From Diplosphaera chodatii (lineage: Eukaryota > Chlorophyta > Trebouxiophyceae > Prasiolales > Stichococcaceae), in contig JAALGY010000033.1 in the NCBI GenBank assembly GCA_032358165.1, forward strand, positions 868,001 to 932,000: a DNA stretch of 64,000 nucleotides, in the 5' to 3' direction. Position numbers and translations under genes: made by a program. The notes under the pieces are model-generated. The model was not told the origin of the DNA, searched no databases, and worked only from the letters and a program-made list of their open reading frames with translations. Positions 37,344-49,980 of this stretch are shown here, one piece after another (position 1 is the stretch's first letter; every line of letters starts with the position of its first letter).

Positions 37344-38848
37344 ATGACATTCCGGTTTGGCCTGGTGGCCGATGTGCAGCATGCTGACAAGGTGTGTGAT
37401 AGGTGCGGTGCAGCACCCTGTCATGCCACTGGCACCCTTGCATGGTGCAACTTCAGTCGTCAGTCGTGAGTGTGCGTCGGCGTGATGCTGGCCGCCTCAT
37501 ACGCGTGGGTGCCTTGATGGTGCAGGACGATGGCACCACAGAGGGCCGAGTGCAGCGGTATCGCCAGGCGCCAGCATGCCTGGATGCGGCGGTCGACTAC
37601 TGGCTGCAGCATGCCACAGACCTGGCGTTTGTGCTGACACTTGGAGACATCATCGACGGCAACGTCACGCCAGAGAAGACAGATGCTGACCTGGAGCGGG
37701 TAGCCTGCAAATTCGACCGTCTGGTGAGCGGCATGCCAAGCCGGCACGGCTGCTATGACGTGCTGCTGTTGATGTGCGCCATGTTGGCTTTGCAGAAACA
37801 GACAGGTTGATCTGGTACCATGCAGGCGGAAGAGCTGCCGGTGCACCATGTTGTGGGTAACCACTGCTTGGCAGTTGGGCGGGCAGAGCTGCTGTCGCGG
37901 CTTGGCGTCAAGGGCGCCACAGCCTACAGGACCATTTCCAGCGCCCCTGGCTGGCGTCTCATCATCCTGGACACCACGGTGATGCGTGCGACCAATGATC
38001 CGAGGCACTGCCACATCCATTCTAACATGGCTGCTGCTGCCTGGCCATGAGACAGCATGGCAAACCAGATGTGTCGTCGCCTGCAGGAGATGAGCGGGCA
38101 CAGCGGCTACCCTGCTGACACACCGCTGGGACGCGAGGCACAGCACTTCCTGGACAGCCACCCCATTAGTCAAGCACAGCCACACATGTACAACTGGAAC
38201 GGGGGCTGTGGCGCAGAGCAGATGCGGTGCGTACTTTACGTTAGTGCCGGTTTCTAAAGGTTGAGCGTCATTGCCGACTTGAACCTCATCAAGATCGGTC
38301 TTTCACCTGCAGGTGGCTCAAGCAAGAGCTTGCAGCGGCAGAGGCAGCAGAAGACCGAGTGCTTGTGGCAGCGCACCACCAAGTAGGGCAAGGTGAGGAG
38401 GTGCACAACTGAACATCTCCGGATGTATGTAGAGCCCATTCGGACACGACCTTCGGACCATCATCGCCAGTGTGTGCAGGTGCTGCACGCGCCACCCATA
38501 TGGCGTGGAACTGGCGGGAGATACAGAGCATGCTGTTGGCCAGCTCAGCTTTCATGGCTTTCTTTGCGGGACACGACCACGAAGGCGGCTATGCAAACAT
38601 TGACGGCCGCCATTTCCTAACACTTCAAGCCATGTTAGAAGGCGAGTTCCTGCATGTGCTGAATATCCTCAAATTGTATGCTTCGCCGACAGAGTCTGCT
38701 GCTCAGTGCTTGCGTTCTAAGGTCGCAATGTGCTCCTGCAGCTCCAGAAGGCGGCAATGCATATGCCGTCGTGGAGGTCAGCTCAGCAATTCAGATCGAC
38801 GGCATGGGCACAGCAGTGACCAGCAGAACTTTGCAGTTGCCACCGTGA
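37344..38848 (+). CDS. ADPRM: Mn-dependent ADP-ribose/CDP-alcohol diphosphatase
   Basis: Calcineurin-like metallophosphoesterase that hydrolyses ADP-ribose and CDP-choline/glycerol. Exons: 37344-37391, 37526-37723, 37826-37978, 38087-38226, 38313-38392, 38480-38641, 38742-38848. All metal-binding motifs are present: D-x-Q in FGLVADVQHAD, GDxxD in TLGDIIDG, VGNH in VHHVVGNH, His in VLVAAHHQ, and GHxH in FFAGHDHEGGY. The family-specific RYRQA after the first motif and NGG before the helix also fit ADPRM. The last intron appears to begin GCGAGT, a GC donor; it restores MLEAPEGG in the place of the family LEG...AP block. Exon 4 could start earlier, since the segment after LDTT is poorly conserved. 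No targeting peptide; probably cytosolic. It starts about 1.3 kb from the divergent remodeler. Confidence 0.88.
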
Positions 38849-39100
38849 CAATGCTTACCAGCATTGATATATGCACTTTGGGTCTGACACTGCCACCAAT
38901 CATGTGTTGAAGCACTCCGGGATCTGCGAGTAGCAAGTGTTGTTCTTTGCTGGCCCTGTAGCGTCATCATGGGTGCTGCAGTCAGATCTGCCCATAACCA
39001 ACTTGCGTCGCATCCGCTGCCCCGTATAACCCTGCAAAGCAATGTTGCAACGGGCAAGGTGTCTATTTGCAAACGGCGACAGGTTCGGCTGAACATCCCC

Positions 39101-42100
39101 ATGTTGATGCGCCGGCTTGCGCGCCTAGCGACATCGCATCCCATCACACCCAGCGCACAGTGGACGCAACACAATGTCAGCAATGCCGCCAGTGCCCTCG
39201 CCAGCAGGCTGCAGGACGGTCCGGGGCTCGCAGACTTTGTGCGCGCGGGCGTCGATCCGCTGTCCGCGCAGCAGTCAGGGCAGCAGCAGGTGTGCCGCGA
39301 TGCGCTGGCGGCTGCAAAGACTGTCCTTGCGACGTAGAGACCAGCATTTGACGCCATCTGATGCGCGTGCAGGTCATGCGTGGAGGCGCAAATGGCAATG
39401 CTCCTGCCGGGGAACGCAAGCGCGCGTACATACAGACGATGGGCTGCCAAATGAACGTCAGCGACAGCGAGGTGTGGAAGAACGCTGTTCAGCTGGCCCG
39501 CAAGTTGCTGCCTGCCGGCTTGCCGAGCAGGGCACCTGAGCACCGCTGCTGGATGTGGCCGCAGGTGGTGCTGTCCATCCTGCGGGATGCGGGGTTCGAC
39601 CAAACGAGCGTCATGACCGACGCGGACGTTGTACTGGTCAACACCTGCGCCATCCGAGAGGGTGCGTGTTGCTTGTCATAAAAACCACCAGTGTGCTGTG
39701 CAGGCTGCCCTGGCTTGCATGTGAGGCCACCGCTGTGTCTGCAGATGGCCTACGTCTGCATGTGCAGGCGCCGAGCACAGGATCTGGGCATGGCTGGGCA
39801 ACGCCCGTAACACGATGCTTGGCAAGGGCAGCGAAGGCAGCCACCAGACGCGCTGGCAGCGTCAGCAGGCGCACGCCCGCCGCCCCGTGCTGGGCGTCCT
39901 CGGGTGCATGGCTGAGCGCTTGAAGGGTGAGCATCAGGAGCCGTGTGTTTGGCAGGCATGCTGCGTTGCACAACATGCGTCTGTTCGCATGAGGGGCGTG
40001 CTGATATTGCTGGGTTGATGCTTTTGCTGTGCTGCGCGGCATCATCCAGTACATGCCTGCTGTAGGCCAGATGCTGGAGAAGGAGAAGCTGGTGGATTTG
40101 GTCGCGGGGCCAGATGCATATCGAGACCTGCCGCGCCTGATCGCAGCAGTGCAGGTAGGCTGGCACATTGTGTCTGGGCTGTTTCCAGTGCAGCACACTG
40201 AGCAGCATGACTCTGGTCGTTTTGAACGAATCGTCGCTGCAGTCGTGCTGTCTCAAGTTCTGTGCTGTTGGAAGAAGCCTTCGACACTGCGCCCAGAAGC
40301 TGCCGTGGTTTGTCACAGGGAGCCGACGGCGGGCGGCGATCTGCCATGAACGTGCAGCTCAGCCTGGAGGAGACGTATGCGGATGTGGTCCCGCTGCGGC
40401 CAGAGGGCAGCAACTCTGCGTTCCTGTCCATCATGCGTGGCTGCAACAACATGTGCGCCTTTTGCATCGTGCCATTCACACGCGGCCGCGAGCGCAGCCG
40501 TCCCACGGCCTCCATCGTTGATGAGGTGTGTTTGATGTGCTGGCGCGGATGGCAAATCATCACAGCATCCAACATCGGACACATTGCACGAGATATCACC
40601 AGGGTGATCAGGATCCACAGCAGCACCTGCAGACCAGCTGCAGACAACACCATCCGATTGGCCGCATGCAGGTGAGGATGCTGTCTGACAGCGGGGTCAA
40701 GGAGGTCACGCTGCTGGGCCAGAACGTGAACAGCTATGCAGACAGCAGCCACCTGGGTGGCAGTACGCCGCGGAGGCAGCAACCAAACGCTGGCTCTGTC
40801 TACGCTGAGGTGCGTGTGAGCTGAGCAGCAGTTGGCAGCATCTACCACGGTGTGGGCATGTGTCCACCTATCACCAGCCAGCATTCACATTCCTCCTGTT
40901 CAACCCAGCACAAGCTGTCACCTCGCTGCTTGCGCCTGAGCAGGGCTTCAGCAGCGTGTATGTGCCGAAGCGGGAGGGGGCTGTGCAGTTTGCCGAGCTG
41001 CTCGCCCGCGTGGCAGCTGTGGATCCAGAGATGCGAGTGCGCTTCACCTCGCCACACCCCAAGGACTTCTCTGACGATGTCCTCCAGGTGGGAGGCAACA
41101 CTGATCAGGTGCAAGCAGCAGATGGGTGCCCCTGGCAGCACAGCACTGGCGATGTGCATTAGTCGTGTGTTGCCAATTAGGGTCCCTCTGCCCAGTGCTG
41201 TTTGCAGGCTCATGTGCTACGCTGGTGCCGCAGGTGATTGCCGAGAATCACAATGTGTGCAACCAGCTGCACATGCCAGCCCAGAGCGGCGCGTCAACCA
41301 CCCTGGAGCGGATGAGGCGCGGCTACACGCGCGAGGCGTACGATGCTCTGGTGCAGCATGCCCGGGGTGTCATACCTGGCGTCGCACTGTCCACAGACAT
41401 CATTGCGGGTGTGTTGTGGTACCAGTGCCTCAGTGTCAGCACCATGGCATCGCACGCCGTCGGCTGGTGTCACAGCATCACTCTGCCAGTCAGGCTCCTG
41501 CACTGTCAAAGCAAAGTTGGCAATGGGGAGACTGGAGGTGCGCCTGTGTGCAGGGTTTTGCGGGGAGACGGACGAGGAGCATGCGGCCACGGTCGACCTG
41601 ATGCGGAGCACCAAGTTTGACTCGGCATTCATGTTTGCATACTCCCAGCGCGACAAGACCGCTGCTGCGCGTCACCTCCAGGTGTTCAGGACATGATGAT
41701 GCTCTGCTGCTGGGATCTGCATTTTCAAGTCATCTTCTGCGTTGATGTTGCCATACGATATGCGTGTTCACAGACGACCCAAACACTCCACACTGGAGGG
41801 GCGGAGATTGTCTGTCTGCTGCACACAACCCGAGGCTATATGCGCCCCGCAGGATGATGTGCCGGAGCCGGTCAAGTTGGCGCGGCTGCAGGAGATCATT
41901 GCAACCTACCGTGCAGAGCTCGCCGGCAGCATGGCTGCCGAGGTTGGCCGCACCCACCTGGTGCGTGCTGCATGCGTAAGCTGTGTGCACCGCTCATACC
42001 CCATCTGCTGGTTGCGGTGGTCGGTGGGCACTAGTCGCAGCCTGCCTGTGGCCCAGTGCAGCATGGCTGCTGCAACGTCAACATCAAATGGGCTACCACT

Positions 42101-42587
42101 TGCAGGTGCTTGTTGAGGGGCCATCAAAGCGGGACGTCAACAGCCTGACTGGGCGCACTGACACAATGAAGCGTGTGGTCTTTCCGGACGTGCCAATGGC
42201 AGCTGACTATGGCAGTCACAACAACATCAGCGGTGCAGCAGCATCACAGTTGCAGGCGCAGCCCGGCGACTATGTTGCTGTGGAGGTGCGATTTTGCTGA
42301 CACCAGTGTTTGCTGCAAGTCCTCTTGCAACATACAGGCCAGCCAGCTGACGACTTGCAGAACCTGCGCTTGTGCACTCTGATGGTGCATTCCAGCCGGC
42401 AGCCTCGTTGACGTGTTGTTGCTTTTGCCGGCAGGTGGTGGCAGCATCGGCGGGCACGCTGACGGCAGTACCGCTTGGGCGTACCACGCTGCGGGAATTT
42501 TTGAAGGTTCATGGCAGTGCAGCTCCTCTGCTGACAGCCGCCAGCCTGCTTAATGAAGCCACGCAGCAGCTGCGTGCCGTAGGCTGA
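39101..42587 (+). CDS. CDK5RAP1: CDK5RAP1/MiaB-type tRNA methylthiotransferase
   Basis: Radical-SAM enzyme adding a methylthio group to N6-isopentenyl-A37 of tRNAs. Thirteen exons: 39101-39289, 39373-39471, 39565-39661, 39768-39926, 40066-40154, 40319-40525, 40672-40809, 40944-41087, 41234-41408, 41554-41681, 41853-41960, 42106-42285, 42435-42587; in phase, 621 aa, close to the human enzyme. The three auxiliary-cluster Cys sit in MGCQMN, NTCAIRE and LGCMAERL; the SAM-cluster CxxxCxxC is GCNNMCAFC. Family blocks follow: [28 protein letters not shown], and a TRAM domain with LVEGPSKRD and QPGDYVAV. The first exon ([14 protein letters not shown]) is Arg-rich and lacks acidic residues, a likely mitochondrial presequence, matching the mitochondrial role of animal CDK5RAP1. 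The exon 1 donor at 39290 is preferred to one further on. Confidence 0.93.
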
Positions 42588-43298
42588 TTGTCGGTGCCTG
42601 GCATCGATGTTCGATGATGGATAGCTGTTTGACTTGGCGCTCAAGCGACGGACACTATCAAAGTGTGCGCATGGTTCTGCAATGTAAAGAAGCATCGTGA
42701 CATGCCGGAGAGGACCTCTGCAGTCTGCCAGCCAAAAGGATGAAACCCTGACGGCTTGCATCGTGATGACAGCACACTTCTCCCCGCCCGAAACTACTGT
42801 CAGAGGCAGCTGCTTATGTAGTTAGATCGCGCTGCTACTGCAACTAACTTGCCTGCATGACTGATGTGCAGCGTAAGCATGGCCGCTGCTGATCGTTCAT
42901 ACCGCAGGTATCAATCATACGTCAAGTCATCACGCTTGAAATATGCGTGTGGCATCTCGCTGGGAATCATCCTCAACTCCTGCTCATCTGACAATTGGCT
43001 TTGTTGTCGGACGAGCCGACGCCTGCTGTAGCATTGAACATCGTAGGCTGCGGATATCTAAATTGAGTTTCTGAGGTATTTCAGGGTGATTTCACGGCTT
43101 CCTGTTGCAAGCGACAGCCGGTTTTGCATGTCGCACCATCCGGCCGACATCACGGTCTAGCAGCGAGGAAGGCGTTTTGGCCCTGCTGCTGCAGACGACT
43201 TGCATCAGGCAATTGAAGGGTTCTACTGATCATAACCAAAGTATAGGAGAGCTCCGTGCAAGTCTTCGTGCTCAGCACAACAGGGCTGACGACCAGCC
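42588..43298. other. 3' flank of the methylthiotransferase
   Basis: About 700 bp, locally less GC-rich. Contains TGTAA at 42683-42687. No exon supported. Confidence 0.5.
42683..42687 (+). terminator. TGTAA polyadenylation signal
   Basis: Chlorophyte TGTAA 96 nt after the methylthiotransferase stop. Confidence 0.55.
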
Positions 43299-45809
43299 AT
43301 GAGGGATGAGGTGCGCCTGGCGAACATTTTAGACAAGCAGATAACATCGTATTGCAGTCCCACGCAGACTCGGGCACATGTATACAGCGCTGATTTTCAC
43401 CAGGATCTTGTTGCAGGTGGAGATCACACCTGAGATGGAGGCCGTACATGCGCATGACCTCGAAGATCCCAGAGCAATGTGAAGAACATGCCGATGGCTG
43501 CGATTTCATTGCGAAACCAACATATACGAACCCCATCATTGCGTGTCTGCTCTCTGCTCAGCACCGTTGGTCAGCCGGTGGATACCTGATGGCTGCAGGC
43601 GCAATGAGCGGGTCCGAACCAAGCAGGCGCAGGTTGCAGCTGATGAGTGGGCGCGCATTGATGCACTGAAGGCTGCGCAGGCCCTGCAACAAGGTGCACA
43701 GGTCTCAAGTGTCATGTGCATCAGTTGTCTTTTGTTTGCCATTGAACGATGGCAGTGCTGGCGCCACTCGCCACAACCTGTAGTGCGAGTGGTCAGGCAA
43801 CAAGGCAGGTCAATCTCGTGCTGCTGCCCTTGCTGCAGAGCAGGCGAAGCGGAAGGCACGTGCAGCACAGCAGGAGCTGCTGCGGGCCGGACTGGAGGCG
43901 CAGCGGGCAGAGGCGGCGGCGCGCAAGGCGAAGGAAGCAAAGGACGATGCACTTTGGGCGGTGGAGCTGGCTGCGCAGGCGACGGCAAACCGGGTGGAAC
44001 AGAAGGCCCGTCGCCTCGAAAATCTAGCGTCAATGGAGGCTCTGAAGGTGCACCAGGAAACAGTGCATGTATCATTGCTTCAGTCAAATGTTGCTTCAAT
44101 CTGGCCAGATTGGTACATGTTAGAGCCCTTGCTGCTTGATTTGCTGCAGTGACAGGACGAGAGATGCTGATGCCTTTGATGGTTTGCAATTTGCTCGTGT
44201 GACTGCCTCGGAGCAGGCCAAAAGAGTGGAGCAGCTGCTGGAGCAGCGGCTTGCACGCGATGCAGCAGCTGCTTCCCGTGCACAAGAGGAGGCTGCGGCC
44301 GCCGCCGCCGCCGCTGCCGACTTGCAGCACCAAATGGAGGTGCGTGATGCATTGCCTGCAGCAACAAATGCTGGGTACATGTGTACGGGCTCTGCTGCGC
44401 AATACATCACGACACGCGTGTCCCTGCTATCCGAGTGACCACAATGGACCTGTCTGTTGTGGGCATCGTTGTCGCAACTGAGGGCAGCAGCTGTACATGA
44501 AATGACATCATGTGGCAGCTAGAACTGTAAGTGATCTGCAGCGGCGTCATCAAGTGCAGGAGGAGGACCGGGCGCAGGCCAAGGCCAAGGCGGACCTGAA
44601 GGCTTTCCTGGCTGCCAACGAGGAGCACCAGGCCGCAAAGCATGCTCGCAAGCTGCAGGAGCGCGCCGCTGACCACGCCTTCATGGTGCGCTGGACAGAC
44701 CACACCCAACAGTGACTTTGAACGAGTGCTGCATACACACGCATGCATGAAGCTGCATGCCTGCCTGTCTATGACCTGACAGTGCGCGATGAGCACCCCT
44801 GGAGGCACAGTGTGAACGGAACAGATGTGTAGTGTCTGTTCACCTGTTGGGGGTGCTGAGGACATGCAGGCGGAGTATGCCGCCGTCATGGAGAAGCAGG
44901 AAGCTGCACGACAGAGTCAGCTGTCGGACGCCAAAGCGCGGCAGGCACGGCAGGTGGCTGATGCCGCCACACGCCCAGAGTTCAAGAAATGGATTGACGA
45001 CGATATGATTGAGCGCAACGCCAGGTGACTGCCTCAGCTCCTGGAGAGTTGGCTGAAATGAGCATGCAACAGACATGTGGCAACACTGAGAATAGGGTGC
45101 TCACGGGCCGAAGGGTGTCGCCAGCTTGCCTGATGCAATGGCAGGGAGCGGCAGGCGGCAGAAGCAGCGGAGGAGGCACGGCGGAAGGCGGAAGTCGCAG
45201 CAAAGAAGGCTGCGCTGCAGGCGGCGCTCCAGTTGCAACTCCAGGAGCATGCGGCTTTGAAGCAGCAGGCGGCGGCAGCGCAGCGGGAGGAGCTTGCCAC
45301 CATCAACCAGAGCATCCAGGTGGCATGCAACACATAGTGTGCAGCGTGCGCACCTCAGGAACCTATCCTGGGTGCTCCCTGCAGGTGTCAAACTTGTGAT
45401 GCTGTGGCAACGATGTCACAAAAGGCGCCCTGGCCACCTTGGGCAGCCCGACACCATTGGGAGTGACATTGGGTATTGGCATTGCAGGCAGACTGGGCAC
45501 TGGACCGCCGGGACAGGGAGCAGCAGCGTGCCAAGCGGGAACACTTCCGGGCCATGCTCGACGAACAGGTGCGCAACACTGTTGATGCCCCTTGGATATG
45601 ATGACACACCATGCGTGCGAGGGCATTGGCACGATACGACTGCTCCGCGAACCGTCGCGCCCGCATGTGTGCTGTTTGATGAGCAATGCCACAAGCCCCT
45701 GTCGCAGGTCAAGGCGGGCCACACGACCACTGCGGTCATGACCAAGGCGGAACGGGATATCAATGCCGACCTGCTGAGGCAGCAGACCAAGCTGGCAGCA
45801 AGCAAATGA
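43299..45809 (+). CDS. Coiled-coil protein resembling trichoplein/flagellar (TPH) proteins
   Basis: Almost entirely charged alpha-helical coiled coil. Clear exons: 43599-43693 (ADEWARIDALKAAQALQQ), 43839-44047 (AKRKARAAQQELLRAG), about 44158-44340, 44530-44685 (DLQRRHQVQEEDRAQAKAK), 44865-45025 (AEYAAVMEKQEAARQ, PEFKKWIDDDM), about 45150-45318, 45488-45570 (DRREQEQQRAKREHFRAML) and 45709-45809 (MTKAERDINADLLRQ, stop). The run of Arg/Lys/Glu/Gln-rich heptads with short AER-x-IN motifs near the end resembles TPH-domain proteins such as MNS1, CFAP53 and trichoplein, which are axonemal or centriolar; this is a pattern resemblance only. The 5' end is uncertain: the ATG at 43299 (MRDEVRLANILDKQ) and an exon reading VEITPEMEAVHAHDLED (about 43417) are candidates. 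Stop to SLBP stop is 221 bp, convergent. Confidence 0.6.
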
Positions 45810-46030
45810 TGCTGCTGCATGTCTTATACTACTAGGAGTGCTGTGAGCCAAGCTACTTATGGTCTGCTGGATGGGATGTTGCAGAGGTTAAGGCTCGCCT
45901 CATGCCAGTGGCAGTATCAGCAAACCACATGCGAATGTGTCCCGATCGGTCAAACAAGTACGCCATGTGCTGCTGTTGCTCAGTGGCAGCCAGCAGGTGT
46001 CACGTCACCTAGTGTTGCAGGTCCAATGTG

Positions 46031-47528
46031 TCAGATCTGAATCTCGTCATCATCCCAGTCCCCGTAGATATCAGCCTCCGCTTCTGCAGCCACTGGATCC
46101 ACCTCCGGATCGGGGTCATCTGTGGGGTCATCCAGCAGTTGCACCGCTGGTGCGGCGTCACGGCTGCGCTCATCGCCAGTGCGCTGTAGCTTTGACTGCA
46201 TGCCACTCGTATCGTCCTGTGCAGCATGGACACATACCCTTATGTTCTTACCCCTGCCAGGATGCTCATCACACGATGTTCACCCTGCTCTGCTGACTGT
46301 GACCAGAGACAGGTGCCAGTTCTGCAGGGCTTCAGCTCCCTGCAGCACCCATCAGAGTCAGCACTAGCCCCAGGTTGCAGGCCACCTCTGGTCACCTCTA
46401 TTCGGCCATCAAGTCGCCGCTTGCTGCCAGCGCCGCGGCTGCCGCTGCGGGCGCCCGGCCCCGTAGCTGCATCTGCTGTCTGCCTCCTGCTGCTGCCGGC
46501 GGTGCCCTACACAGACGCACTGACAGCCTTAGCAATGTGGGGACAGCCCGCCTGATGCACGTGAGTGACACACCTAGGCATGCCCAACAGGGCTGAAGTG
46601 CGTCCGCGCAGCCAGCAGCCGCTGACCCGGCAAAGTCAAGCAGCACAGAACCTCAGTATTTGGTTGATCTTGTGGTGCCAACCTGCGAGGCCGGCAGCAG
46701 CACGTCGGCGTTGGCGGCGCTGCGCGGCGGCAGCCGTCCAGGCGGCGGCGGGGGCAGGGATGCAACCAGCGGTTGCGCGGCCTCGCCTTCCTCCGGGTCC
46801 CACCTATGCAGCTCACGCCGCCACTTCTTGACCTGCCGACACGCACCAAGCTGCACCTCTGTGTTGTGTTCATGTGTGCTGCATGCCGTGTACAAGCATG
46901 TCCACAAAAAACCTGCATGACTATATAGACTGAGCCAGGATGCAAGCGTTCGTACGGTCAAGTAAGCAGCCGCACTCGCAAACGGCAGCACTACGTTCAA
47001 ACAGATGAAGCGCACCATGCCATCAAAAGTGCGCTTGCTGCAGTCGAATGTCCGGTCAGGTGTCGCTGGGTCGCGCTCGCTCCTCCGATGCCTGAGCGCA
47101 GAGTGTCTCGTGAGTGATGCTTCGCTGAGCGCTGCTGAGCCAGCGTGTGCCAGCAACATGTACAGTGCAACAGCACTCTGGCATGCTCCTGACCTCGGAA
47201 CTGCTTTGATGTATGCTGCATAGCCTAGTGTATTTTTGCCGAAGTCGATCTGCTTCTGCCGCTGCGCCAGCTTGTGCGGATCGGACTCCTTCGGCAGGGC
47301 CTCTCGCCTTGCTACAGACCCAAATACAATGTGTGTTGCTGATCATCCTGTCAGTGGGCGGTGAGCTGCATCTGGGCCGTCAGGTGGACAAGGCCTTGCT
47401 TGCAATTCCCACTCACTGTGTCGATCTTCAAGGTCGAACTCTCTTGAAAAGTCTGCAGCTTTCTTCATGGTATGTGACGGAGCGCGCACACTGCTGTTGG
47501 TGGTATCCGCGAGAGTGCGCACGGACAT
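46031..47528 (-). CDS. SLBP: Histone RNA stem-loop binding protein
   Basis: Binds the 3' stem-loop of replication-dependent histone mRNAs and directs their processing. Six minus-strand exons: 47528-47417, 47311-47194, 47091-47016, 46832-46683, 46506-46396, 46216-46031; in phase, 250 aa. The RNA-binding domain spans three exons: QRQKQIDFGKNTLGY, AAYIKAVPRHRR, TPDRTFDCSKRTFDG and KKWRRELHRWDPEEG, matching the animal signature RRQKQI.YGKNT, YI.EVPR, TPNK and ALHFWDP. The Thr of TPDRT corresponds to the Thr-Pro site whose phosphorylation stabilises RNA binding in animals. The last exon is strongly acidic and ends DIYGDWDDDEIQI. Its presence implies that at least some histone mRNAs here end in a stem-loop rather than poly(A), as known in chlorophytes. 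The start is the first ATG of the exon; an upstream one cannot be excluded. Confidence 0.93.
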
Positions 47529-47942
47529 GCTGCCAAACGCGTCCCGCAACCCAGCAGATGGCTCAAGCCAACTATGACATACACGAAAGGTGCTGTCAGC
47601 TTCAGCTGTGTTGCGTTTCGGCCGTCGGTATAAAAGGTATGTGCCGGGACCTCAGGGATTGGCGTTCAAACTCAAATTCACGCTTACACCGCGAGAGCAC
47701 CGGGGTGCTACAACGATGCTCAAAGATCGGAATGTGCACGAGTGTCGACTGCGGACAGACGTAAGCAGCGGGTGTAGAGATCGCGCACTTGCACATTGCA
47801 GGTTTGCAGCAAGACCGTGCAAGAGAGTTGGTGCCTCGCCATTGCTGCAGGGCGGGCCAGTACCGAACATCTTCGCCCTCATTGCAAAATGCAGCAGGCT
47901 GCCCACTGCGGAATCCAACGTGCCAACACTGACTGCAAGGCC
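47529..47942. other. Spacer between SLBP and the SpoU gene
   Basis: About 410 bp holding the SLBP promoter and the 3' UTR of the upstream gene on the same strand; minus-strand TGTAA at 47688-47684, 255 nt after the SpoU stop. Confidence 0.45.
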
Positions 47943-49204
47943 TCAGTCCCCATCGAGGCTGCTGTGCTCAAACAGATCCAGCATGCCATGACTGTCGCCA
48001 GCAGTGCCGCCTCCGCTGCTGATGTCTGCACATGAGCAGACTTGTGAATATGAAGTCCGTCAACGGATCCACGTGATGGTCACGATTGCGCAGGGAAAGC
48101 TCACCCGGCACGGCGTCATGCATCTTGCCGTTCAAACGCTGCTGCTGCCGTCGTTGCCGCTCTGCTGCCTCCTCGTCGGCTGATCTTGCAACCACGCCTG
48201 CGCCCGGGAGTGCAGGCATCCACTTGCACAACTACAGCAGCGAGAGCAACATGCTCTGCTTCGTTCACAAGCTCGGCAACTGCATCAAGTGGACCACAAC
48301 CTGCAGTGATCACCTCGGGCCGCCGTCCGCTGTGGCCGCTCCCCAACCATGAACTTCTGCCCCTCGCGCCCATGCTCTCTGTACCCCGCCCATTGCGCAA
48401 AATGCTGCAGCACGATGGACGTGGCCACGGTCACGTTCAGCGAGGCGGTGCCATCGCCGTACTGCGGGATGTATACGAACGCATCGCACATTGCGACCTG
48501 CTTCTCGCTGAGGCCATGCCCCTGCAAGCAATCATAGCCGTCCTTGGCTGTCATCGCTCTTGGAGGGTTGGCAGGCAGATGGGACAGTGCATCCATGACA
48601 AGAGCAGGGCGAAGGATTGCCTCATTCCCGATCATGAAAGCTGTCGGGCCTGCGAACGGGTGCGATTGCACAGGCTGGGCATCGTCCATTATCTCCACCC
48701 CAACAATCCTGCAACCTGCAGCACTGGGCCAGCCACCGAGTTCATCGTGTGTGATCAAGGCACATGTTCAGAGGTCTCGGGCTGTTCGACTCTGTGCCCG
48801 CACAAGATTCACTATTGCACTTGCCCTCACTGTCCTTCAGGTGCCGGCAGCACTCCTCCAGGGTGTTGAAATGTGCAAAGTTGACATAGCTGTCGGCGCC
48901 GTGTGCACCAAAGGCGCTGTAGTGTCGAGAGCCCACCAAGCACACCTGGCGTGCGGACATCATCATGCTTTGAGTACAGCTGCGTTTGCAGTTCCTGATC
49001 TTAGTCAGATGCAGGGTGCGGGTAGTCACCAACCTGTGCGACGTCGAATGCCGAGGCACTGCGGGCGATGTTGCCTATGTTATGTCGCTTCGTTATGTTG
49101 TACACGATGAGGAAGCAGGGAGGATCGTGCTGATACGTTCTGCCGCTGCTGCTGGCAACCACAGTGTCACAAGCGCCGGCGCTGCCCACTGCAGCCTCTG
49201 CCAT
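47943..49204 (-). CDS. SpoU/TrmH-family RNA 2'-O-methyltransferase
   Basis: SPOUT-fold enzyme transferring a methyl group from SAM to a ribose 2'-OH of tRNA or rRNA. Six exons on the minus strand: 49204-49034, 48945-48831, 48715-48621, 48521-48348, 48231-48105, 48025-47943, in phase (254 aa). Motif 1 is NITKRHNIGNIARSASAF (Asn and Arg of the catalytic site), motif 2 AFMIGNEGHGLSEKQ, motif 3 IPQYGDGTASLNVTVATSIV, which form the SAM-binding trefoil knot. A charged tail (DEEAAERQRRQQQRLNG) and an acidic end (LFEHSSLDGD) follow, as in plant homologues. Intron 3 seems to start GCAATC right after FMIGNE, a GC donor, because a GT choice would break motif 2. The target RNA is unknown, and localisation is not evident; the Ala/Gly/Ser-rich start is too weak to call a transit peptide. 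Confidence 0.9.
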
Positions 49205-49980
49205 CCCCAGCGGCTGTGCAGCAGGTGCTATTACCCTTTGCACCTGTACTTTATTGGTCTTCCTGCCAATGACTCTTTCTCATGGACGCTCGCAGTACGC
49301 AATGCGTTAGCTGCCACGTGCTGAAACGGAGTGAAAATCAATTGCAACTAGCTCATGCTACCTGCGCATGCCATTACCAGATCCTTTGCAGCACCAGCAG
49401 ATCTCTGCGCGAGTCGGACACTTTCACGCCAGTAAAGTTTTTGCAGATGTAGACTGATTGGAAGAGGCGCTGACTGCTGCATCGATGATGGTGCAAACAG
49501 GTGAATGTGACAGGTCGCATTGAGAAGTGTGACTTCATGCTTCGTGCTGCACATCAGCAGTCATACACACAGCAATTTATGATATAGGTACGCTACGACG
49601 CAGGTTTCAGATGTACGCATCGTTGTAGGTTCTCGCATCCTTAAGGTATCATCAGTGAGTGTGCTCTGTAACAGCCAGGTACGGCAATGGCGCAGCAAGT
49701 CTCAGCGCATTTCAGGAGCCAGTCCGCAGCACATATCAGCACGAAGAGTGGCACTCAGAGGCTGACTTCAGCTAGGCGGCCTCGCGCAGCAAGACCGTTC
49801 CAACGGGTGTGGTGTTGCATGTAGCATGCTGATTCTACAGGCTGATGTAGGCATGCAGCCAGAGTGCGGACGCCATTGCAAGTCGACAGAGGACGCGGTT
49901 TGGTTTAAGGACATAGACATAAGCTTCACAGCTTATCAATCCCTTTAAGCACACAGTTGCTCGCATTGCAGGCACGCAGC
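49205..49980. other. Divergent intergenic region
   Basis: About 780 bp between the SpoU gene (minus) and DUF4336 gene (plus), AT-richer than the genes; no exon, tRNA or repeat recognised. Confidence 0.5.
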
